Shown here: in pieces, positions 55,831-64,000 of the stretch
How positions within the stretch are numbered: the first letter of the stretch is position 1
Layout: every line of letters begins with the position of its first letter
Assembly: GCF_009877425.1 (NCBI RefSeq)
Contig: NZ_WXEY01000014.1
Span: 1 to 64,000, forward strand
Source: Heliomicrobium undosum
GTDB taxonomy: Bacteria; Bacillota; Desulfitobacteriia; Heliobacteriales; Heliobacteriaceae
Direction of reading: 5' to 3'
DNA length: 64,000 bases
Program-made: the position numbers and the translations under genes
Notes under the pieces: generated by a model
Told to the model about the DNA's origin: nothing
The model's database searches: none
Seen by the model: only the letters and a program-made list of their open reading frames with translations

Positions 55831-56432
55831 CGCTGAAGCTCGGCGTCCTCGCCTCCGGGCGCGGCTCCAACCTGCAAGCCGTCCTCGACGCGATCGACGC
55901 CGGCCGCCTCGACGCCCAGGTCGTCATGGTGCTGTCCAACCGCCAGGACGCATTGGCGCTGGAGCGGGCGGCGTCGCGCGGCATCCCTTCCATCTATTTG
56001 CCGCCGTCAGACTACCCCCAGCGACCCGACTATGACCGCAAGCTGGCCGAACTGCTGAAAAGCGCCGGCGCCGACGCGCTGCTACTGGCCGGATACATGC
56101 GGCTGATCACGACAGAACTGCTGGAGGCCTTTCCCGGTCGGATCATCAACATCCACCCAGCTCTGTTGCCGGCCTTTCCTGGCCTGCACGCCCAGCGCCA
56201 GGCCATCGACCACGGCGTTCGCTTTTCCGGCTGCACCGTCCACTTTGTCGACGAGGGGCTCGACTCGGGACCGATCATCCTCCAGGCCGTCGTTCCCGTC
56301 CTGATCGACGACAATGAAGACACCCTGGCGGCCCGTATTTTAAAGGAAGAACACCGCATCCTGCCGGAGGCGTTGCAACGGATGGCCGAAGGCCGGCTGC
56401 GGATCGAGGGCCGGCGGGTGATCATCGAGTAA
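55827..56432 (+). CDS. purN: GAR formyltransferase
   Basis: A 201-residue phosphoribosylglycinamide formyltransferase using 10-formyl-THF. [11 protein letters not shown] at the start, the catalytic region LAGYMRLI and [16 protein letters not shown] (Asn, His) and the [13 protein letters not shown] loop are all present. It overlaps purM by four bases. A 140-base gap to purH follows. Confidence 0.96.
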
Positions 56433-56573
56433 GCGCCAGTTTCTCTGGCAGTTTAATATCATCTGCGCGGCCCGTTTCAGTCCTTTGGAGGTCTTTCTAA
56501 TCTTTCGAATTCCTTTGCAGTCTTTCGAAGCCTTTCCGGCTTTTTTCTTGAACCGAAATTAGGGAGGTAAACC
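56433..56573. other. purN-purH gap with T/C-rich near-repeats
   Basis: The segment 56480-56545 contains repeated TCCTTTG-AG-TCTTTC units. There is no hairpin terminator that I trust and no gene. Confidence 0.5.
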
Positions 56574-58166
56574 ATGAACCGTCGCGCCCTTATCAGCGTC
56601 TCCGACAAGACCGGCGTCGTGGAATTCGCCCGGGGTTTGGCTGAACTCGGTTTTGAAATCGTTTCCACCGGCGGTACATACAAGACGATCAAGGCCGCCG
56701 GCGTTCCCGTCACCTATGTGACCGAGATCACCGGTTTTCCCGAGATCCTCGACGGCCGCGTCAAGACCCTCCACCCGAAAGTCCACGGCGGCATCCTGGC
56801 CCGCCGGACACCGGAACACCTCGCCCAGTTGGAGGCCCATGCCATCGTCCCCATCGACGTGGTGGCTGTCAACCTCTACCCCTTCCGCGAGACCGTCGCC
56901 AAGCCGGGCGTGACCCGGGAAGACGCCGTCGAGAACATCGACATCGGCGGACCGGCTATGGTCCGGGCGTCGGCGAAAAACCACGAGTCGGTAGCCATTG
57001 TCGTCAACCCGGCCCGTTACGAAGCAGTGCTGGCCGAACTGCAACAGAGCGGAATCGTCTCGGAAGCGACCCGCCGCGCCTTGGCCCGGGAAGCCTTCGC
57101 CCATACGGCCGAGTATGATGCCGCCATCGCCGCTTACCTGGCGGCTGAAGAGGGCGAGGGCGACCCCTTCGCAGGCATCTTCGCCCCCGGCAAGGTGGAA
57201 AAAGTGCAGGACCTGCGCTATGGCGAAAACCCGCACCAGAAGGCCGCCTTCTACCGCGAAACCGGCTACCAGGGCGCTGGCGCCGGAACGGCAAAACAAC
57301 GCTGGGGCAAGGAACTGTCCTTCAACAACCTCCTCGACCTGAACGCCGCCCTGGAACTGGCCCGCGAATTCGACCGGCCCGCAGCCGCCATCATCAAGCA
57401 CAACAACCCCTGCGGCGTCGCCGTCGCAGCCACTTTAAAAGAAGCCTATGAAAAGGCTTTTGCCGCCGACCCGGTCTCCGCTTTTGGCGGCATCATCGCC
57501 TTCAACGTCGCCGTTGACGCTGACACCGCCAACGAGGTCGTCAAGACCTTTATGGAGGCTGTCATTGCGCCCTCCTTTGACGAAGCGGCGATCGAGATCC
57601 TCCAGCAGAAAAAGGGCCTGCGCATCATGGAAGCAGGACCTCTCGCCAACAGCGCTCCGGCGACAGCCGATGTGAAGAAGATCCGCGGCGGTTTCCTCGT
57701 CCAGGAGGCCGACCTGGGCGCCGTCACCGCTGATCAAATCCAGGTCGTCACCGAACGGGCGCCGGAAGAAGGGGAACTGGCCGACCTGCTCTTCGCCTGG
57801 AAGGTCGTCAAGCATGTCAAGTCAAACGCCATCGTCATCGCCAAAGACGGCGTGGCCATCGGCGTCGGCGCCGGCCAGATGAACCGCGTCGGTTCGGCCC
57901 AGATCGCCCTCGAACAGGCGAAAGACTCTCAGGCCCTCGGCGGCAACAACGGCGTCGATAGCGACAACTGCCCAGCCTCGCAAGGCGCTGTCCTCGCCTC
58001 TGACGCATTCCTGCCTTTCAAAGATACGGTGGAAACGGCTGCCCGTTACGGGATCCGCGCCGTTATCCAGCCAGGCGGTTCGGTTCGTGACGCCGAATCG
58101 ATCGAAGCCTGCAACCGTCTCGGCGTCGCCATGGTCTTCACCGGAATGCGCCACTTCAAGCACTAA
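56574..58166 (+). CDS. purH: Bifunctional AICAR transformylase / IMP cyclohydrolase
   Basis: A 530-residue enzyme for the last two steps to IMP. The N-terminal cyclohydrolase domain ([35 protein letters not shown]) is followed by the transformylase domain with KHNNPCG and SDAFLPF. Full length. AGGGAGG precedes the ATG. It continues the operon, with purD seven bases downstream. Confidence 0.97.
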   Translation: MNRRALISVSDKTGVVEFARGLAELGFEIVSTGGTYKTIKAAGVPVTYVTEITGFPEILDGRVKTLHPKVHGGILARRTPEHLAQLEAHAIVPIDVVAVNLYPFRETVAKPGVTREDAVENIDIGGPAMVRASAKNHESVAIVVNPARYEAVLAELQQSGIVSEATRRALAREAFAHTAEYDAAIAAYLAAEEGEGDPFAGIFAPGKVEKVQDLRYGENPHQKAAFYRETGYQGAGAGTAKQRWGKELSFNNLLDLNAALELAREFDRPAAAIIKHNNPCGVAVAATLKEAYEKAFAADPVSAFGGIIAFNVAVDADTANEVVKTFMEAVIAPSFDEAAIEILQQKKGLRIMEAGPLANSAPATADVKKIRGGFLVQEADLGAVTADQIQVVTERAPEEGELADLLFAWKVVKHVKSNAIVIAKDGVAIGVGAGQMNRVGSAQIALEQAKDSQALGGNNGVDSDNCPASQGAVLASDAFLPFKDTVETAARYGIRAVIQPGGSVRDAESIEACNRLGVAMVFTGMRHFKH

Positions 58167-58172
58167 GGGGGT

Positions 58173-59495
58173 ATGAAGGTGAAACAATTGAAAGCCACTG
58201 GATTGAAAATCCTCGTCGTCGGCGGCGGCGGACGGGAACATGCCCTCGTCTGGAAACTGAAGCAGAGCCCCCGCGTCGCCGAGGTCTACTGTGCCCCCGG
58301 CAACGCCGGGATCGCCCAGATCGCGCACTGCGTCGATATCAAAGCCGATGACGTGACCGGCATCCTGACTTTCGCCTGGGAAAAGCGCATCGACTTGACT
58401 GTCGTCGGGCCGGAAGCGCCTCTGTCGGCAGGCATCGTCGATGTCTTCAATGACCATGAGATGCGCATCTTCGGACCTACGAAAAAAGCGGCTGAAATCG
58501 AGGGCTCCAAGGCCTTTTCCAAGGATCTGATGCAGAAATACGACATCCCGACGGCCGCTTACGGTGTCTTCACCGAGATCGAGCCTGCCCTCCAGTTTAT
58601 CGACAAACTGGCTGCCACCCGTCTCGCCGAAGCAGGCTGCCCCTGTGTAGTCAAAGCCGACGGCCTTGCAGCGGGCAAGGGTGTCATCGTCGCCGCCGAT
58701 GTGGCCGAAGCGAAGGAGGCCGTCCGCTCCATGCTGGAGGGCAACGCCTTCGGCGACGCCGGACGGCGCGTCGTCATTGAAGAGTTCCTGGAAGGCGAGG
58801 AAGTGAGCATCCTGGCCTTCACCGACGGCGATCATGTGATCCCCATGGTGTCCGCCCAGGACCACAAGCGCATCTTCGACGGCGACCAGGGCCCGAACAC
58901 AGGCGGCATGGGCGCCTATTCGCCCGCCCCCGTCTACACGGAGGCACTGGCTCGTGAAGTCGAGAAGACTGTCTTGCTGCCCACCGTCCAGGCGATGAAA
59001 GCCGAGGGGCGGCCCTACCGGGGTGTCCTCTATGCCGGACTGATGGTCACCGCCCAGGGGCCGAAGGTGCTCGAATACAACGCCCGCTTCGGCGATCCCG
59101 AGACACAGCCGGTGCTGATGCGCATGCAGACCGACCTAGTCGACGTCATCGAGGCTATCCTGGAAAACCGCCTCGATCAGCAGCAGATTGAATGGAGCAG
59201 TGACGCCACCGTCTGTGTCGTCATGGCCGCCGGCGGTTATCCGGGGGACTACGAAAAAGGCAAGCCCATCTCCGGGCTTGACGATGCGCTGCCCGGTGTC
59301 GAGGTCTTCCACGCCGGCACAGCCCCTAAGGACGACCAAATCGTCACGGCTGGCGGGCGCGTCCTCGGCGTGACGGCCAAAGGGCCGACCATCCGTGAAG
59401 CCATCGACCTGGCCTACCGGCAAGTGGAACGGATCCGTTTTGACGGCGTACAGTTTCGCAGGGACATCGGACGTCTCGCCCTGGAGCGATTGTAA
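58173..59495 (+). CDS. purD: GAR synthetase
   Basis: A 440-residue phosphoribosylamine-glycine ligase of the ATP-grasp family. The N-terminus LKILVVGGGGREHALVWKL, ATP-grasp residues VKADGLAAGKGV, EEFLEGEEVS and the metal-binding YNARFGDPETQ are clear. It starts seven bases after purH, with AAGGGGGT before the ATG; a GTG two codons later is possible. It is the last purine gene of the cluster. No terminator is seen directly after it. Confidence 0.97.
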   Translation: MKVKQLKATGLKILVVGGGGREHALVWKLKQSPRVAEVYCAPGNAGIAQIAHCVDIKADDVTGILTFAWEKRIDLTVVGPEAPLSAGIVDVFNDHEMRIFGPTKKAAEIEGSKAFSKDLMQKYDIPTAAYGVFTEIEPALQFIDKLAATRLAEAGCPCVVKADGLAAGKGVIVAADVAEAKEAVRSMLEGNAFGDAGRRVVIEEFLEGEEVSILAFTDGDHVIPMVSAQDHKRIFDGDQGPNTGGMGAYSPAPVYTEALAREVEKTVLLPTVQAMKAEGRPYRGVLYAGLMVTAQGPKVLEYNARFGDPETQPVLMRMQTDLVDVIEAILENRLDQQQIEWSSDATVCVVMAAGGYPGDYEKGKPISGLDDALPGVEVFHAGTAPKDDQIVTAGGRVLGVTAKGPTIREAIDLAYRQVERIRFDGVQFRRDIGRLALERL

Positions 59496-59649
59496 CAACG
59501 GCGTCGCAGCGGCGACTGACAAACGTCTGTTCAGCGACGGACCCGACTGTTTCCTGCCCGGCTTCAAAGGGCCGAAAGAACTGGCAGGCATGAAAGCCGC
59601 AAAAAAAGCCATCCTAACCTTCGAAAGCGAATCGAAGGAGGGATGGGCG

Positions 59650-60078
59650 TTGCGTCCTTTGCGTGAGATCATGACCCGCAGCATTTCGGCCGTTCGGCCT
59701 GACGAAACCATCATCGAGGCCGCCAAGATCATGACCCGGCTCAACGTTGGCGCAGTCCCTGTCGTAGAAGGTCAAAAGTGTGTCGGCATCATCACCGACC
59801 GAGATATCGTCCTGCGCGTCGTCGCCAAAGGAATGGATCCCCGCGGCACGACCATTCAGTCGGCGATGACGAAGGATCCGATCACCGGCACGCCCGACAT
59901 GGACATTCACGCGGCCGCCGACCTGATGTCGGACAGGCAGATCCGGCGTCTGCCCATCATTGAAAAGGACCGGCTGGTCGGCATCGTCTCACTCGGTGAC
60001 TTGGCCGTGACAAACATTTACCGCAATGAAGCCGGTGATGCCCTCGGCGAAATCTCTGAGCCGTCGAGACCGATGTAA
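59650..60078 (+). CDS. Tandem CBS-domain protein
   Basis: A 142-residue protein made of two CBS domains, each starting at an MTR/MTK motif (IMTRSISAVRPDETI and AMTKDPITGTPDM) with GIITDRDI and GIVSLGDLA strand ends. CBS pairs bind adenosine nucleotides or SAM, so a regulatory link to purine levels is plausible. The start is TTG with AAGGAGGG seven bases upstream. In-frame upstream extension to 59395 overlaps purD and is not family-like. It may be co-transcribed with purD. A strong terminator follows. Confidence 0.88.
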   Translation: MRPLREIMTRSISAVRPDETIIEAAKIMTRLNVGAVPVVEGQKCVGIITDRDIVLRVVAKGMDPRGTTIQSAMTKDPITGTPDMDIHAAADLMSDRQIRRLPIIEKDRLVGIVSLGDLAVTNIYRNEAGDALGEISEPSRPM

Positions 60079-60186
60079 CAATCAACAGTTTCATGACTCA
60101 CGACAATGACTCACAACGAAGAGTCACGACGATGCCCCTTGCAATAAAGCGTACTAAGCCTTATGAAGCGAATACAGCGAAATGAG

Positions 60187-60214
60187 AAAAAGCCGGCAGA
60201 TCAGCCGGCTTTTT
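60187..60214. terminator. Bidirectional terminator
   Basis: A perfect AAAAAGCCGGC/GCCGGCTTTTT hairpin has A and T runs on both sides. It ends the purine locus. Confidence 0.92.
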
Positions 60215-60224
60215 CGTCGCTAAG

Positions 60225-60256
60225 AAAGCCTCTGCCGTTGCCGGTCAGAGGCTTTT
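60225..60256 (-). terminator. Terminator after the minus-strand chemoreceptor
   Basis: A perfect 10-bp AAAGCCTCTG/CAGAGGCTTT stem, T-tailed on either strand. It lies next to the end of the 60289-61146 gene. Confidence 0.8.
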
Positions 60257-60288
60257 CTATCATAGATAGGTTGGACAAGCCCATTGAG

Positions 60289-61146
60289 TTACAATTTTTC
60301 CGCCAATTCGGCGAGCTTTCTGCCCGCCTCATTGAGCACCTCGACCATGCCGGCAATGTCCTGGGTGGCTCGCGCCTGTTCTTCGGCAACAGTGCTGTTT
60401 TGCATGACCCCGTCGGAGACCTTTTCAATGTTCCCCTTGAACTGGCTTAAAAGGGTATTGATCTCGCGGGCGGAACCGCCGCTTTCCTCAGCGAGTTTGC
60501 GCACCTCGTTCGCCACTACCGCGAATCCCCGGCCTTGCTCGCCGGCGCGGGCCGCTTCGATGGAGGCGTTGAGGCCGAGCAGTTTCGTCTGGTTGGCGAT
60601 GCGCTGGATGAAACCAATGATGTTGGTCGTTGCCTTGACATGTTCCAGCGTCTCGACAGTGACGTTGGCCAGGGCCTGGCTGTTCGCGGCCAGTTCCTGC
60701 GACGAGGCCGTGATCTGCTGGACCGCCGCCATGGCCCGTTCCAGCGACTCCGTGATTTCGCCGATAACCGTTTGCAGTGTCGATTTCATCTCGTCGTCGT
60801 GGAGCATTTTTGCCAGCAGCCCAGAGGCCACCTTGGCGACGGGCGTCACCAACTCTAGCTTGCCGCCGATCCCGAAGGTGCCGATCTTGACGCCGTCCAC
60901 CTTGACGGCCAGATTGATGCCTACCTTTACGGCGCCCCCTGAGTTGATCTCATCTTCTTCCGTAATCGAGATCGTATCGATGTCGGTTGTCATGATTCTC
61001 TTAGAACCGGCATGCATATTCCCTACACGGGTATGGCTGGAATCAGCGATGATGCGGCCCGTGGTATCACAGACAATCGAATGATAGCCCGTCTGCCGGT
61101 TGATAAACTCCGTAAGTTCCACCGCTGTTTTTTCGGTGAGAATCAT
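60289..61146 (-). CDS. Soluble chemoreceptor with sugar-diacid-recognition domain
   Basis: A 285-residue protein without membrane helices. Residues 1-135 resemble the CdaR-type sugar-diacid-recognition domain ([18 protein letters not shown], then [15 protein letters not shown] and a helix with VAKVASGLL). Residues 140-285 are a short methyl-accepting signalling domain with [26 protein letters not shown]. It could couple an intracellular carboxylate or sugar acid to motility. AAGGAGTG precedes the ATG. Confidence 0.87.
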   Translation of the reverse strand: MILTEKTAVELTEFINRQTGYHSIVCDTTGRIIADSSHTRVGNMHAGSKRIMTTDIDTISITEEDEINSGGAVKVGINLAVKVDGVKIGTFGIGGKLELVTPVAKVASGLLAKMLHDDEMKSTLQTVIGEITESLERAMAAVQQITASSQELAANSQALANVTVETLEHVKATTNIIGFIQRIANQTKLLGLNASIEAARAGEQGRGFAVVANEVRKLAEESGGSAREINTLLSQFKGNIEKVSDGVMQNSTVAEEQARATQDIAGMVEVLNEAGRKLAELAEKL

Positions 61147-61371
61147 GGGATCACACTCCTTAAAAAAGCAAACCGGTCATCACCGGCGCATAACACGACC
61201 TTTTCTACGATATTTCGACAACATAGCGATTGTTCCTCCTATCACAATAGGAAATTTAACAATCCATTCGTATGTAATTAAGGTCCTATGCGGATGGAGA
61301 CCGGTTTGCCCAAAGGAAAATCGGGGCATGTCCAATCTTGTTGCGTAGGTAAAGGGGCAGGCATTGCCCCT
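61147..61371. other. Intergenic region with a short perfect hairpin
   Basis: No gene seen. GGTAAAGGGGC (61349-61359) pairs perfectly with GCCCCTTTACC (61366-61376), overlapping the stop of the DoxX gene. It lacks a T run, so it may be an inefficient terminator or RNA-stability element. Confidence 0.5.
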
Positions 61372-61869
61372 TTACCCCGGAGATATTCGTCGCTGGAGGG
61401 CAGGCATGACGTACCGGTCCAGGCCGATCGCCCAGGCGACGGGGCCGGCGGTGAGGAGGAACAGTTGCAGCGCCAACAACTCCGGGTTGGTGCTCGATGT
61501 GCCGGCCCAAAGATAGGCCAGGTTCATGATGGCGCCCGCCAATGCCGCAAAATAGGTGAAGAAACCGAGGATCAGGGCGATGCCGACAAGCACCTCGCCG
61601 TAAGCCACCAGATAGGAAAACAACTTGGCATTGGGCAACGCCACGGCGCGGATAAAGTCAGCATACCAGCCATGGACCTCCGGGTGGGCGCCTTCACCGG
61701 CCTTGGCCAAAGCGCCGTTCAAGAATCCCGTTACGGCCACGCCGGCCTTATCACCGGTCCAGACCGGATTATTCACTTTCTCCAGACCGGAAGTCAACCA
61801 TTGATAGCCGACCCATAGGCGGACGAGCAGCCAAAGCAAAGCCATATTTGACCGTCTGAGGATTTCCAA
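61372..61869 (-). CDS. DoxX-family membrane protein
   Basis: A 165-residue protein with four predicted membrane helices, the DoxX fold: an N-terminal RLWVGYQWLTSGLEK, then SYLVAYGEVLVGIALILGFF and a Trp/Tyr-rich third helix. Relatives are linked to thiosulfate:quinone reductases or redox stress, but many have no known role. It starts at TTG with AAAGGAGG nine bases upstream. Confidence 0.85.
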   Translation of the reverse strand: MEILRRSNMALLWLLVRLWVGYQWLTSGLEKVNNPVWTGDKAGVAVTGFLNGALAKAGEGAHPEVHGWYADFIRAVALPNAKLFSYLVAYGEVLVGIALILGFFTYFAALAGAIMNLAYLWAGTSSTNPELLALQLFLLTAGPVAWAIGLDRYVMPALQRRISPG

Positions 61870-62023
61870 GTCGAGAAGCCTCCTTTCTACTGTATGAATT
61901 TCGGGATGTTTTCCAGGGAGCGGTCTTTTCAGGGCGCAGCGTCACTTGGAGAACAAAATCACGGAACGGTTTACCCGAACGGAACAAGTCATTTCCTATG
62001 ATGCGCTGCACCGAAAAAAACAT

Positions 62024-62054
62024 GTAAAAAAACTCCGCCGGTTGTGCGGCGGAG
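62024..62054 (-). terminator. Intrinsic terminator after the DinB-like gene
   Basis: A perfect CTCCGCCG/CGGCGGAG stem is followed on the minus strand by a run of seven T. Confidence 0.9.
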
Positions 62055-62104
62055 AGAAAGGGTTGCAATCCTTGATAACGGGTCGGAACTCCTATTCTGA
62101 CAGA

Positions 62105-62611
62105 TCAAACGCTGGGCGCTTCCATGCCGTAGCCGCTCCATTCCTCGCGGGAGGGGCCGTAGACACCCGGAACGGTGAGGCCGGCCTGGCGCATCAGCAC
62201 CGTCATCTGGCCGCGGTGGTGAGACTGGTGGCGGATGAGGACACCGAGGGTAAAACCGTTGGTCCAACGTTCGCCCGGATAAAGCTCTTTTTCCTCCTGG
62301 AGATTGGCGTCGGACCAATGGCGCTCGACGGCGGCGGCGAGAGCCTCCGCAGCCTGACGGTAGCCGTCGGCGATCTGCCGGGCCGAAGCGGGAACGGTCG
62401 ATTCATCAATGTTCACTTCCAGCGATAGGCCAGTCCGTTCCAGCATCTCCGGGATGGTGGCGACGATGTGCCAAGCCATACGGCCGAGGGTGCGATCCTG
62501 AGCGGTGACAGCCTGCTGAAGCGATTCGTCAGTCAGCGCGTCCATCATTCGCTGTGTCGACTCCGCCTCATACCGCCAGTACATGAGGAAGTCACAGACT
62601 GTGGTGAACAG
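62105..62611 (-). CDS. DinB-family protein, apparent CTG start
   Basis: A 168-residue four-helix-bundle protein of the DinB/YfiT type, with the metal-ligand pattern WHIVATIPEM and RHQSHHRGQM containing the conserved histidines. These metalloproteins often act as thiol-dependent S-transferases. AAGGAGG is followed after eight bases by CTG, then FTTVCDFLMYWRYEAEST, which matches family N-termini far better than the internal ATG at 62584. So the start is a rare CTG, or the sequence carries an ATG-to-CTG change. Confidence 0.82.
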   Translation of the reverse strand: MFTTVCDFLMYWRYEAESTQRMMDALTDESLQQAVTAQDRTLGRMAWHIVATIPEMLERTGLSLEVNIDESTVPASARQIADGYRQAAEALAAAVERHWSDANLQEEKELYPGERWTNGFTLGVLIRHQSHHRGQMTVLMRQAGLTVPGVYGPSREEWSGYGMEAPSV

Positions 62612-62735
62612 GGGAATCGCCTCCTTCGTGTTCGAAATCGTTAGAATACTTGTTTTGCCTTAAATTCCATAACCTAGATTCGCGATGAAGCATTGCTTTT
62701 CCTGCCCAGTCGCAGCATTCGCGCCGGGGATCCCA

Positions 62736-64000
62736 TCATTTAGTTGCCGAGAGGTTGCCCTTGACTAAAGCGGCGTCGTGGGCGGCGCTGTGACTGTTCA
62801 CCAAATCGGATACGAATACGAGATCAACACCCATCTTTTCCAGCGGGCCGATCGATTCTCGGATGGCCTGGGCAGCCGTCTTGCCCCGGCTTCCCACGTG
62901 GCCGATGGCGACAGCCTGCCCCTGCTTGAGGGCGAGCCGACCCGCTTTCATCAGTTGGCCTTTGATGTAATTCACGTCGTTCTTCTCATGGTCGAGGAAG
63001 ACATCGCGCCGGATGATCGGCACGCCGATCTCCTTGGCAAGACGGGGGAAGACGGAATCGGAGACGGTGACGCTGTCCACGAAGTACCACTGCCGCTTTT
63101 TAATCTCCTCCAGCGTCGTCAAGGCAGAGGCCTCATCACGGCTGATCACGATGCCCATGTGATTGTTGACGCCAGAAGCGAAGGGCATCACATCGCGGGC
63201 GTCATCGAGGAGAGCGGCGATCTGTTCCCGTTGCATATTGGCGGTGACGTAACGAGGACCGTGCCAAGCCGTAGGCACGTGATCCGATTCCATGGGGATG
63301 TGGATCATCACCTCAAAACCGAGGTGGTGGGCCCGGGTCGCCAGTTGTTTCGAATCCTTGAAAAAGGGCATCACGGCCACAGTCAACGGGCGATTAACGG
63401 CCAGGATCTCTTCAACGCCGCCGGCGTAGTTGCCGAGGTCGTCGATGATGATGGCCAGCTTGCCTTTAGGCGGTAATGCTGCTGGATCAGCCTGCGGATC
63501 GCCGATCACGGCGCTGCCAGCTTGCGGCGCCGGGGCTAAGACCATATCGGCGGCGCTTTCGCCAGGACCATCGCCCGGCCCATCGCTCTGATGCCCCCAG
63601 CCCGGCCACAACCACTCAAAGAAGGTCTTCTTCACTGGTTCCTGGTTGACGTACTTGACAACACCGTCGGCGATCTTCTGGGCAAGGGCGTTGCGGAAGT
63701 CGGCTTTCAAGAAGAGCGCCCGGTCTTGGTAATTGGTGATAAAGCCCATTTCGACGATAACCGATGGCATCTTGACGTACTCGAGAACGAAGAAGTCGCC
63801 GCCATAAGGCTGGTGGCGGTAAAACTCGCCCCGTTTGGCATAGTGGGCGTAATAGCCGTTCAACTCTTTTTGCAGGGTGTGGGCCAGTTCCTTCGATTGG
63901 TCTGTAAAGGGTGTTTTGGGGTGGTAGAGGAGGATGGCGCCGCGCATCTGGGGATCGCGGGCTGAATTGATGTGCAGGCTCAGGAGCAGATCGCCCTCTT
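62736..64000 (-). CDS. N-acetylmuramoyl-L-alanine amidase fused to a divergent polysaccharide deacetylase, 5' end cut
   Basis: The reading frame is open to the right edge, so the start is missing. The visible 421 residues begin inside an Amidase_3 domain: DLLLSLHINSA carries a zinc His and VIVEMGFITN the catalytic Glu. A Gly/Pro/Ala-rich linker follows at about residues 140-175 of the visible part. The C-terminal half is a divergent polysaccharide deacetylase (KLAIIIDDLG, IHIPMES, GVNNHMG and AIGHVGS, with Asp and His ligands). The protein would cut peptidoglycan stem peptides and may act on wall glycans. The fusion of both activities is uncommon. Confidence 0.85.
   Translation of the reverse strand, partial: EGDLLLSLHINSARDPQMRGAILLYHPKTPFTDQSKELAHTLQKELNGYYAHYAKRGEFYRHQPYGGDFFVLEYVKMPSVIVEMGFITNYQDRALFLKADFRNALAQKIADGVVKYVNQEPVKKTFFEWLWPGWGHQSDGPGDGPGESAADMVLAPAPQAGSAVIGDPQADPAALPPKGKLAIIIDDLGNYAGGVEEILAVNRPLTVAVMPFFKDSKQLATRAHHLGFEVMIHIPMESDHVPTAWHGPRYVTANMQREQIAALLDDARDVMPFASGVNNHMGIVISRDEASALTTLEEIKKRQWYFVDSVTVSDSVFPRLAKEIGVPIIRRDVFLDHEKNDVNYIKGQLMKAGRLALKQGQAVAIGHVGSRGKTAAQAIRESIGPLEKMGVDLVFVSDLVNSHSAAHDAALVKGNLSATK

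Noticed and set aside
59395-59649. N-terminal extension of the CBS-domain gene overlapping purD
   Set aside because: The added 85 residues lack CBS features and overlap the end of purD; a TTG with AAGGAGGG directly before the first CBS domain is a far better start.

Overview
The window looks like a chromosomal segment of an endospore-forming, motile, anaerobic Firmicute of the class Clostridia. The evidence is spoVG, a complete gerA-type germination operon, five methyl-accepting chemotaxis proteins, siroheme and ferredoxin-type proteins, strong AGGAGG-type ribosome binding sites and frequent GTG/TTG starts in fairly GC-rich DNA. A heliobacterium or close relative would fit, but no diagnostic phototrophy gene is present, so that placement is inference.

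Layout. 1-2.6 kb: the 3' part of a chemoreceptor and a small DUF4405 membrane protein. 2.6-13.6 kb: two same-strand paralogues of an unusual cNMP-binding-domain/anion-permease fusion flank a type III restriction-modification pair (mod, res). 13.6-16.7 kb: an AT-rich accessory stretch with an unrecognised gene, a broken small gene, a long palindrome, a propeller lipoprotein and a nucleotidyltransferase remnant. 16.7-23 kb: a Cache chemoreceptor, an esterase lipoprotein, a uracil-DNA-glycosylase-like gene and an XpaC/TelA pair. 23.1-26 kb: two tandem copies of a two-gene cassette, a small siroheme reductase plus an eight-cysteine partner, each copy with its own promoter. 26.1-27.3 kb: a HepT/MntA toxin-antitoxin pair and a third, broken nucleotidyltransferase. 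27.4-37.8 kb: a dicluster ferredoxin divergent from a Crp/Fnr regulator with a 20-bp palindrome between them, then signalling genes (PAS-GGDEF, chemoreceptors, histidine kinase), spoVG and a creatininase-like gene. 38-49.4 kb: an SLH/DUF4855 surface protein, an NSS transporter, the gerA/gerB/gerC germination operon, a UbiA-type prenyltransferase and an NCS2 purine permease.

49.4-60.1 kb is the purine biosynthesis locus: purE, then a ykkC-class (probably PRPP) riboswitch with its terminator, then purB-purC-purS-purF-purM-purN-purH-purD and a CBS-domain gene. Genes for the PurQ and PurL partners of PurS are absent here. Just before purE lie two essentially identical 194-bp direct repeats (one mismatch), each closed by a 17-bp terminal inverted repeat. 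I consider these the strongest undescribed signal in the window. 60.2-64 kb is a minus-strand block: a soluble chemoreceptor, DoxX, a DinB-like protein that seems to start at CTG, and an amidase/polysaccharide-deacetylase fusion running off the right edge.

All function names come from motif reading without database searches. Start codons were chosen from ribosome binding sites, signal peptides and paralogue comparison.
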